Below, piece after piece: positions 44,673 through 51,589 of a stretch of DNA of 64,000 bases. Under the pieces are notes generated by a model, which was not told the DNA's origin, did no database searches, and saw only the letters and a program-made list of their open reading frames with translations. Numbering within the stretch: the stretch's first letter is position 1; each line of letters begins with the position of its first letter. The stretch is taken from assembly GCA_004299845.1 (NCBI GenBank), contig CP036201.1, positions 558,001 through 622,000 on the forward strand, written 5' to 3'. The position numbers were made by a program, and so were the translations under genes. This stretch comes from Verrucomicrobia bacterium S94 (GTDB lineage: Bacteria; Verrucomicrobiota; Kiritimatiellia; Kiritimatiellales; Pontiellaceae).

Positions 44673-44762
44673 CGTGAACGTAATGTGTTATAACCTGCTC
44701 CTGCTCATAAGTTGCTGACATTTCAGTGTCAGATTTCGGTCTCATCTACAAAGGAGTGTTCG

Positions 44763-44939
44763 ATGTTCATTATGCACAGTACCATGAAGGAGCAGGGTGC
44801 GGATTGTCTGGATGTGAAAATGTATGAAGACAGCCGGAATGAGGCGAGCCTGATTTCGCATACACAGGTTTGCCGGGATGAATCCAGGAGGCTGGCAGAA
44901 TGTATTCTGTTCCGTCGGAGGGTCGGCATATCAGCTTGA
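44763..44939 (+). CDS. Possible small protein, 58 residues
   Basis: A short frame with an AAGGAG Shine-Dalgarno at 44751-44756, six bases before the ATG. The product starts MFIMHSTMKEQ and has no hydrophobic segment or recognised motif. It ends just before the stop of the convergent YceH-like gene. The ribosome-binding site is the only evidence; it may be a false gene. Confidence 0.3.
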   Translation: MFIMHSTMKEQGADCLDVKMYEDSRNEASLISHTQVCRDESRRLAECILFRRRVGISA

Positions 44940-44946
44940 AAAGCGA

Positions 44947-45612
44947 TTATTCAAAAGCGGTTTTAAACTGCTCAAACTGTTGTTTCAGATCGCAGAGTTC
45001 CTGTCGGAGCGCTGCGATTTCTTTTTCCAGCGTTTGGATACGGTCTTCCCGTGTCGGTTCCACAGTGTTTCCGGGGAGGGAAGGTTCCTGCGGGGATTCT
45101 CCGATGGCGGGAAGGGGAGCGAAGAGGTGGGCCCAGCGTCGTTCGCGTTTGCCGGGTTCTTTTTCCAGCTGGATGACAACAGGTCCGCTTTCGCAGGTTC
45201 CGAGATCATGCAGGGTTTCCTCGACTTCGGCGGCATCGGCAAAAGGATGGAGACGTGAAGCGTGAGCCCGCAGGTCTCCCGGGGTCTGCGGACCGCGGAT
45301 GAGCAGTTCGCAGATAATGGCCATTTGAGCCGGTGAAAACGTCCAGTGGTCGTGAAAGCAGTGGCGGTATTTCAGGGTCCGGCTTCCGGAGGATGAAACC
45401 TCGACGGCCAGCCGGTGTTCGACGCGCAGCTCATAGATGGTTCGGGTGATGGTTTCCGAGTCGAGTGCCATGACGGGATTTCGATTGTTTTTCTGGTTGC
45501 AGGCATTGGTGAGGGCGTTGAGGGTGAGGGGATAGTACTCCGGTGTGGCCATCTCTTTTTCGATCAGGCAGCCGAGCACGCGTTCTTCGACGGGATTGAG
45601 TTGCACTTCCAT
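44947..45612 (-). CDS. YceH-like DUF480 protein
   Basis: A 221-residue cytoplasmic protein of the YceH/DUF480 family, built of two winged-helix domains. The opening LNPVEERVLGCLIEKEMATPEYYPLTLNAL, split over residues 5-34, is the family signature, followed by NACNQKNNRNPVM and a second wing (SPAQMAIICELLIRGPQTPGDLR). The C-terminal ~35 residues form a coiled coil (EKEIAALRQELCDLKQQFEQF). Function is unknown; the fold suggests DNA binding. Divergent from the sulfatase gene, 89 bp apart. Confidence 0.88.
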   Translation of the reverse strand: MEVQLNPVEERVLGCLIEKEMATPEYYPLTLNALTNACNQKNNRNPVMALDSETITRTIYELRVEHRLAVEVSSSGSRTLKYRHCFHDHWTFSPAQMAIICELLIRGPQTPGDLRAHASRLHPFADAAEVEETLHDLGTCESGPVVIQLEKEPGKRERRWAHLFAPLPAIGESPQEPSLPGNTVEPTREDRIQTLEKEIAALRQELCDLKQQFEQFKTAFE

Positions 45613-45701
45613 GGGAAATCTCCATTAAACAGCACTCCAATTTAGCGGATATGTGACGTTCTTTCAATATCAGGAAAACTTGAATCATGGAAAGGGCGTT
45701 G

Positions 45702-47216
45702 ATGATGAAAAAGGGATTGGTTGTCGTAGGAGTAGTATTGCTGGGCCTGGGGGTGTTTGCGGGGCGGCCGAATATTGTCTGGATTTTTTCAGATGATCAC
45801 TCGTATCAGACGATCGGTGCATACGGCGGGCGTTTGGCGTCGTTGAATCCTTCGCCGAACATTGACCGCATTGCCGAGCAGGGCATACGTTTTGACCGTG
45901 CGTACGTCGGAAATTCAATCTGCGCCCCGAGCCGTGCGACGTTGCTGACCGGTAAGCACAGTCATATGAACGGGAAGTATGTGAACTGGAAGACGAATCC
46001 GTTTGATCACGATCAGCAGCAGTTCCAGAAGATTCTGCAGAAGCATGGCTATCAGACGGTCATGATTGGGAAGATTCATCTCAATGGAAAGATGCAGGGA
46101 TTTGACTACTGGGAGGTGCTGCCGGGACAGGGAAAATATTACAGTCCTGATTTTATCACGGAAAACGGAACCACGAGATATCCAGGGCGTTATGTAACGG
46201 ATGTGATTACAGAACGTGCGCTGAACTGGCTCGAGAATGGGCGGGATAGAGATAAACCTTTCATGCTGATGGTTCACCACAAGGCGCCGCACCGGAACTG
46301 GGAACCGGTGGATCGGCATATGAGCAAATATGCCGATATTGAAATTCCGGAGCCGGAGAATCTTTTTGACGAGTATATCAGCCGTGGAGCGGCGGCGAAC
46401 GGGCAGGATATGAGTATTGATCAAACAATGACGCTCGATAATGATCTGAAAGCAGATGGAGAGAAATACGCGGGGAATTCCCGCTATGCCGCCCGGCAGA
46501 AATGGTTTGCGGAACATCACCCCGAAGGGCGTGAGCTTGTGCAGTGGAAATATCAGACCTATATGAAGGATTATATGCGCTGTACGTGGGCGGTGGATGA
46601 AAGTGTCGGTCGGATTCTGCAGGCGTTGAAAGAGCAGGGGCTGAGTGAGAATACGATTATTTTCTATTCATCGGATCAGGGTTTTTATATGGGTGAACAC
46701 GGCTGGTTCGATAAGCGGTTTATGTATGAAGAATCGTTCCGCACACCGCTGCTTGCAATGTGGCCGGGAAAAATCAGACCAGGATCGGTTAACAGCGATC
46801 TGGTGCAGAATATTGATTTCGCAGAGACCTTTCTGGATCTGGCTGGTGCGCCGGTGCCCGATGACATGCAGGGACGGAGTCTGGTACCTTTGCTGAAAGG
46901 GGAGACGCCGGATGATTGGCGGGAGTCGTTATATTATCACTACTATGAATATCCGGGAGCGCATTCGGTACGCCGGCATGAAGGGGTTTTTGACGGGCGC
47001 TGGAAGCTGATTCGGTTTTATGGAAAAGATGTACCCGACGCAGAGGAATGGGAGCTTTATGATTTGCAGAATGATCCGGCGGAGATGATGAATGTGTATT
47101 CCAATCCGGAGAATTCCGTGCAGATTAAGCGCTTGAAGAACGAACTGAACGTTTTGAAGAAGCGGTATGAAGTACCGGATGAAATGTTTGATGTGGAGTC
47201 CCTTAGAAAGAAATAA
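45702..47216 (+). CDS. Secreted sulfatase, formylglycine type (second copy)
   Basis: A 504-residue exported sulfatase (counted from 45702) with signal peptide MMKKGLVVVGVVLLG. Metal ligands begin with FSDDH, the modified residue is Cys74 in SICAPSRATLLTG, and MIGKIHL, MLMVHHKAPHRNW and SDQGFYMGEHGWFDKR are typical of choline/iduronate-type relatives in the S1 family. An earlier ATG at 45687 is also preceded by AGGAAA and would add five residues. It differs clearly in sequence from the sulfatase at 15686, so the two probably act on different sulfate esters. No other polysaccharide gene is next to it. Confidence 0.92.
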   Translation: MMKKGLVVVGVVLLGLGVFAGRPNIVWIFSDDHSYQTIGAYGGRLASLNPSPNIDRIAEQGIRFDRAYVGNSICAPSRATLLTGKHSHMNGKYVNWKTNPFDHDQQQFQKILQKHGYQTVMIGKIHLNGKMQGFDYWEVLPGQGKYYSPDFITENGTTRYPGRYVTDVITERALNWLENGRDRDKPFMLMVHHKAPHRNWEPVDRHMSKYADIEIPEPENLFDEYISRGAAANGQDMSIDQTMTLDNDLKADGEKYAGNSRYAARQKWFAEHHPEGRELVQWKYQTYMKDYMRCTWAVDESVGRILQALKEQGLSENTIIFYSSDQGFYMGEHGWFDKRFMYEESFRTPLLAMWPGKIRPGSVNSDLVQNIDFAETFLDLAGAPVPDDMQGRSLVPLLKGETPDDWRESLYYHYYEYPGAHSVRRHEGVFDGRWKLIRFYGKDVPDAEEWELYDLQNDPAEMMNVYSNPENSVQIKRLKNELNVLKKRYEVPDEMFDVESLRKK

Positions 47217-47312
47217 ATCTAAATAGGCCCGCCGCTTTAATTTCAGTTGAACGCGCCGCCAAAAACCATTTCAATCTCCGAATCGTTCTGAAAATATCGA
47301 ATTTGGAGAAAC

Positions 47313-47651
47313 ATGGAATTATTACGCATAGCTCACGCTCTTGATGCGGAGTTGATTTACGGGCCCGACGGCTGGGAGCACATACCGATTGAATCCGTTT
47401 TCGCCTCGGATCTCATGAGCGATGTGCTGATGAGTGATCGAGAGGAGATGCTATTAATTACTTCGCTTTCGACCGAGCAGTCGATCCGTTCCGCCGGCAT
47501 TGTCGGTGCGAAAGCGGTTGTGATTGCCAATCATAAAACGGTTGCTGCAGGCATGATTGAACTGGCGGAAGATCAGGAAATCGCTCTGTTTGTTACGCGT
47601 CATCCGAAGTATGAAGCCTCGGTTTGTATCGGGCGAATTATGGAACCCTGA
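47313..47651 (+). CDS. DRTGG-domain protein, first copy
   Basis: A 112-residue stand-alone DRTGG domain. The family pattern is seen in ASDLMSDVLMSDREEMLLIT, IRSAGIVGAKAVVIANHK and IALFVTRHPKYEA. DRTGG domains are regulatory units of unknown ligand, found in some phosphotransacetylases and beside hydrogenase genes. TTGGAGAAA precedes the ATG. Its stop overlaps the next start (TGATG), so translation is coupled. It is the first of four genes that form one compact module ending at 49612. Confidence 0.8.
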   Translation: MELLRIAHALDAELIYGPDGWEHIPIESVFASDLMSDVLMSDREEMLLITSLSTEQSIRSAGIVGAKAVVIANHKTVAAGMIELAEDQEIALFVTRHPKYEASVCIGRIMEP

Positions 47652-48583
47652 TGAGCAGTGGAGCCAAACAGCCGCTTCAGTCTTCGCTCCGGGTTCAGGA
47701 GCTGCTTTACGGTCTCCGGATCAGTGAGGTGATGACCCATAAGGTTTTTGCTGTTTCCAGAAACTGCACCATGCGTGATGTTCGCGTGATTATGCGGAAT
47801 AACGAAATCAGCGGAGTGCCCGTTGTGGATAACAAACGGGTGGTCGGCATTGTAACGATGAACGACCTGATGAATGCGCTCGAAGAAGGGGCGCTTGATG
47901 ACTGCGTGATTAGCTGGATGTCGGGCGAAGTTCAGACGCTGGCTGAAGATATGCCGCTTTCATTCGCTATTTCCGCCTTTGGGAAATTTTCATTCCGTCA
48001 GTTTCCGGTGGTGAATAAAGCCAATGAACTGACGGGCATTCTGACGTTCCGTAACATCAACCATGCATTGATTCGGGAACTTTCCCGGCAGCTGCGGGAA
48101 ATGGAACAGCAGAGCGAAAATCCGCCGGAGCCTGATTCTCTTCAGCTTACCAGAGTGTATCAGCTGGCCCGCTATGATTTTGAAAACGGCGGCAAAGCAT
48201 CGAGTGCCATCAAAAAATTTCTGCAGTCACGAGGTGTTCCGCCGAAGCTGGTTCGCCGGGTTGCGGTTGCCGGCTATGAGCTGGAAATTAATCTGGTCGC
48301 GCATTCCATTGGCGGGATGCTGGGATTTGATATTAATGAAGAGCGCGTTAAAATTTCATCGCATGACCGCGGGCCGGGTATTGAAAATATTGAAGATGCG
48401 CTGACTGAAGGGTTTTCAACGGCCAACGAGTGGATTCGTTCGCAGGGATTCGGGGCAGGTATGGGGTTGCCGAACGTGAAACGGGTGGCAGATAAATTTG
48501 CAATCGAATCCGCTGTGGGAATGGGGACGATGGTGCAGGCTGTTATTTATTTGAAACAGGAGAAGGCACATGAAGATCAGTGA
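47651..48583 (+). CDS. CBS-pair protein with RsbT/anti-sigma-type ATPase domain
   Basis: A 310-residue cytoplasmic fusion. Residues ~22-145 are two CBS motifs (ISEVMTHKVFAVSRNCTMRDV, split; GVPVVDNKRVVGIVTMNDLM; FRQFPVVNKANELTGILT), which usually bind adenine nucleotides. Residues ~175-300 are a GHKL/HATPase domain: N-box ELEINLVAHSIGG, G1 HDRGPGIEN and G2 GFGAGMGLPNVKR, closest to RsbT/RsbW serine kinases. No His phospho-acceptor is present, so it is not a normal histidine kinase. Starts inside the stop of the first DRTGG gene and overlaps the second by 14 bp. Confidence 0.85.
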   Translation: MSSGAKQPLQSSLRVQELLYGLRISEVMTHKVFAVSRNCTMRDVRVIMRNNEISGVPVVDNKRVVGIVTMNDLMNALEEGALDDCVISWMSGEVQTLAEDMPLSFAISAFGKFSFRQFPVVNKANELTGILTFRNINHALIRELSRQLREMEQQSENPPEPDSLQLTRVYQLARYDFENGGKASSAIKKFLQSRGVPPKLVRRVAVAGYELEINLVAHSIGGMLGFDINEERVKISSHDRGPGIENIEDALTEGFSTANEWIRSQGFGAGMGLPNVKRVADKFAIESAVGMGTMVQAVIYLKQEKAHEDQ

Positions 48584-48914
48584 TATTGAAGCTCTGGATC
48601 AGTTTACCTGTCTGCAGGATACCTATACCGATGTTGAAATCGAAGCGGGGTATACTTCTGATTTGCTCAGCGATGTAATGGCCCATGCGGAGGAAAAATC
48701 GGTGTTGATCACGATTCAGGCCCATAAAAATACCGTGGCGGTTTCTTCGCTGGCAGGTGTTGCTGCCATTATTATCTGCAACAACCGTCCGGTTCCGGAA
48801 GATATGATTTCTGCTGCCGCCGAGGAAGGGATTGCCGTTTTTAAAACAGCGGGGAATCAGTTTGAGACCTCCGCGCTGATTGCCCATTACCTCGGCGGGA
48901 CTTCGGCTGCGTAG
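48570..48914 (+). CDS. DRTGG-domain protein, second copy
   Basis: A 114-residue DRTGG domain with TSDLLSDVMAHAEEKSVLIT, VSSLAGVAAIIICNNR and GIAVFKTAGNQFETSA, paralogous to the gene at 47313. The two flank the CBS-ATPase gene. It begins 14 bp inside the CBS-ATPase gene and is followed after 9 bp by the PHP gene. Confidence 0.78.
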   Translation: MKISDIEALDQFTCLQDTYTDVEIEAGYTSDLLSDVMAHAEEKSVLITIQAHKNTVAVSSLAGVAAIIICNNRPVPEDMISAAAEEGIAVFKTAGNQFETSALIAHYLGGTSAA

Positions 48915-48923
48915 GGACGGACG

Positions 48924-49612
48924 ATGAGCTATCGAGCGGATTTTCATATTCACAGCTGTCTGTCTCCCTGTGCGTCGCTGGAGATGTCGCCCGCCGCCAT
49001 CGTGAAAGCGGCAAACGCTGCGGGACTGAATGCGCTGGCATTGACCGATCACAACTGCACCTTCAATCTTCCGGCATTCGGAGCCGTCTGCGACCGTCTC
49101 GGTATGGAATGTCTCTATGGGATGGAGGTTACTTCTGTTGAAGAAGTGCATATACTCTGTTTATTTGATCGCCTTGAAGTGGCGATGAAAATGGGGGCTC
49201 TGGTGTATGAAAGTCTGCCCGATATTCCGAACCGGCCCGAAAAATTCGGAGATCAGCCGATTATTGACGAAGAGGAAGGAATCCTGGGGTTTGCTGAAAA
49301 GTTTCTGATCAGCGCATCAGGATTTGATGTTTCAACGCTGGTGAACGAGGTACACGCGCTCGGCGGGCTGGTGATTCCGGCTCACATCGACCGGTTGGTC
49401 TACGGCATTATTGCCCAGCTCGGTTTCCTGCCGGACGAATCGTTTGATGCTGTGGAGTTGACGGCCTGTGGCGATCCTGCATTGGCGGGGGGTACCCCGT
49501 TATCCGAAGTTCGGATTCGCACTGCTTAAACATGTTGGGTACGGCGCACACCGATCTGGAAATAGGAAGTCTTTCGGTTGATGCGGTGCGCTCCGGGCTA
49601 CAGCATACGTGA
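48924..49612 (+). CDS. PHP-domain metal-dependent phosphoesterase, interrupted by one missing base
   Basis: A TrpH/polymerase-type PHP hydrolase expected to use two or three metal ions. Metal motifs are FHIHSCLSPC, LTDHNC and YGMEVTS, with IPAHID later. In a run of six G (49487-49492) the frame breaks after ALAG; with seven G it continues GYPVIRSSDSHCLNMLG, supplying the last metal motif SSDSH, and ends at TGA 49610-49612 (229 residues). The missing base is most likely an assembly error. It closes the four-gene DRTGG/CBS-ATPase module. Substrate unknown; nucleotides or phospho-proteins are possible. Confidence 0.85.
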
Positions 49613-49615
49613 GTG

Positions 49616-50386
49616 TTATTTTTTCTTATCTTTCACAAACATGGCGTTCCCGTTACCGCTTTTCCGACGTTCGATTTCGAATAGGCCTATGCCTTCGTAA
49701 AGCAGAGGAAATGTTTTATAACCGTATTCCCGGGGATCGAAGTCGGAATATTGACGTTTGATCAGGCTCCCGCAGGTTGATGCTCTTGCCCAGCCGTCAT
49801 CATCCGCGGTTTCTGCAACAGCATCTCTCAGCGTCTTCACCAGCTTGGTATTTTGTTTTAAGGTCTTCTGTTCCGTCGTTTTTGCGGCGGCTTTCTTCGG
49901 CGCTTTTTTTGCACTTTTTTTCGGAGGCTCTTCCTCTTCTTCTTCGGTATTCAGCAGTTCGGTGAGAATGAAGTCGTCGCAGGCACTGCGGAATGCTTTC
50001 GGGGTTTTCTTTTCTCCGACACCGAATACATAAATCTGTGATTCTTTCAGGCGGGAGGCGAGTTTGGTGAAATCGCTGTCGGACGTGATAAGCGCAAAGG
50101 CGTCATATTGGTTCGAATAGAGCAGGTCCATGGCATCAATAATCAGCGCGGCATCGGAAGAGTTTTTACCCTGAGTGTATGAAAACTGCTGCACGGGATT
50201 AATGGCCAGGTCGTTAAGCGGCTGTTTCCAGTTTACAAGATGTTTGCTGCTCCAGTCGCCATAGGCTTTTTTTACAACGATATGACCGTGTTTGGAAAGT
50301 TCGGTCATTACCGCACTGAGCACTTTGTATGAAGCATTTTCGGCATCAATCAGTACCGCGATCTTTTTATCCGTATTCTTATTCAT
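49616..50386 (-). CDS. NYN-domain (PIN-like) protein with Lys-rich linker and OST-HTH/LOTUS-like end
   Basis: A 256-residue cytoplasmic protein. Residues ~8-145 are a NYN ribonuclease fold: VLIDAENA (catalytic Asp), SSDAALIIDAMDLLYS and FALITSDSDFTKLASRLKE (two more Asp). A Glu run and a Lys/Ala-rich linker (KKSAKKAPKKAAAKTT) lead to a C-terminal winged-helix of the OST-HTH/LOTUS kind, DGWARASTCGSLIKRQYSDFDPREYG split over residues 200-225. Such LabA-like proteins are thought to bind or cut RNA. It converges on the DRTGG/PHP module with 3 bp between. Confidence 0.86.
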   Translation of the reverse strand: MNKNTDKKIAVLIDAENASYKVLSAVMTELSKHGHIVVKKAYGDWSSKHLVNWKQPLNDLAINPVQQFSYTQGKNSSDAALIIDAMDLLYSNQYDAFALITSDSDFTKLASRLKESQIYVFGVGEKKTPKAFRSACDDFILTELLNTEEEEEEPPKKSAKKAPKKAAAKTTEQKTLKQNTKLVKTLRDAVAETADDDGWARASTCGSLIKRQYSDFDPREYGYKTFPLLYEGIGLFEIERRKSGNGNAMFVKDKKK

Positions 50387-50503
50387 GGGCTTGGCCTTTC
50401 GTTGAAGAAAAAGATGATATCGTATGATTTAATCCATTTTCTTTACATTGTGAAGCATGGTTAAAAATGGAATGATAAGCAGAATTAAGCGAGGTTTAAA
50501 TTC

Positions 50504-51580
50504 ATGCGTACGCCGATCTTGAAGGAGTGGGGACTGAAAGCGGAACCTGTATTTCTGGCGGCAGGGCCGTGCAGTGCTGAAAGCGAACAGCAGGTGCTGA
50601 CCACTGCCCGGGCGCTGGCGAAAAAAGGGGTCGGGTTTTTCCGTGCCGGAATCTGGAAGCCGCGCACGCGTCCCGGGAGTTTTGAAGGAGTTGGTCCGGC
50701 GGGACTGGTATGGCTGGAGCAGGTTCGTGCGGAAACGGGGCTGAAGGTCGGGACTGAGGTTGCAGAGCCGGCACATGTGGAGGCCTGCCTGGAACACCGG
50801 ATGGATGTGCTCTGGGTTGGTGCGCGAACCACCACCAACCCTTTTTCGGTGCAGGCTATTGCAGATGCGCTGAGGGGAACGGATGTTCCCGTTTTTGTAA
50901 AAAATCCGATGAGTGCTGATGTGGCCCTGTGGCTGGGGGCTCTAGAACGGTTGGCCAATGCTGGATTAACCCGGCTGGGGGCCATTCACCGTGGGGTCAG
51001 TTCGCCGCTTGAAATGCGTTATCGCAATGCGCCGGCCTGGAAAATGCCGGTTGAGCTGATGCGTCTTATGCCGGAAATTCCGATGATCTGCGATCCCAGT
51101 CATATTTGCGGCAAAGCGGAGCTGATACCTGCCATCGCCCAGGAGGCTATGGATCTGCTGTTTGACGGACTGATGATCGAGGTGCATCCGAATCCGTCTG
51201 AAGCGCTTTCCGATGCGGCTCAGCAGCTGACGCCGGAAGAGTTTTTTCTGTTGATCGATAAACTTCAGCTGCCTCAGGAAAAAAGCGGGAGTACAGCATT
51301 CGTCAACCGCATGAGAAAACTGCGGGATGGAGTTGACGAGCTTGACAGCCGGATGCTGGAACTGCTGAGCAGACGTATGGAGACTGTACGTGAAATGGGG
51401 AAGTTGAAGAGTGAACAGAATGTTTCGACATTGCAGCCGGAGCGTTGGGCGGAGATTCTGGAAGACCGTCTGAAACGGGGCAGACAACTCAATCTTCCGG
51501 AAGCCTTTGTGCAGCAGCTGATGCAATCGGTTCATGAGGAGGCAATCCGTCAGCAGGAAGCGGATCGAATCGGACTCTAA
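50504..51580 (+). CDS. DAHP synthase - chorismate mutase fusion
   Basis: A 358-residue bifunctional enzyme of the shikimate pathway. Residues 1-265 are a type I beta (KDO8P-like) DAHP synthase: AAGPCSAES, GVGFFRAGIWKPRTRP, VFVKNPMS and MICDPSHICGK. Residues ~270-350 are an AroQ chorismate mutase (MRKLRDGVDELDSRMLELLSRR, VREMGKLKSE). The order synthase-mutase is the reverse of the Bacillus AroQ-AroA fusion and matches that seen in Bacteroidota. The mutase part usually serves as feedback sensor. Standing alone, convergent with the next gene (9 bp gap). Confidence 0.93.
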   Translation: MRTPILKEWGLKAEPVFLAAGPCSAESEQQVLTTARALAKKGVGFFRAGIWKPRTRPGSFEGVGPAGLVWLEQVRAETGLKVGTEVAEPAHVEACLEHRMDVLWVGARTTTNPFSVQAIADALRGTDVPVFVKNPMSADVALWLGALERLANAGLTRLGAIHRGVSSPLEMRYRNAPAWKMPVELMRLMPEIPMICDPSHICGKAELIPAIAQEAMDLLFDGLMIEVHPNPSEALSDAAQQLTPEEFFLLIDKLQLPQEKSGSTAFVNRMRKLRDGVDELDSRMLELLSRRMETVREMGKLKSEQNVSTLQPERWAEILEDRLKRGRQLNLPEAFVQQLMQSVHEEAIRQQEADRIGL

Positions 51581-51589
51581 GTCGGGAAG

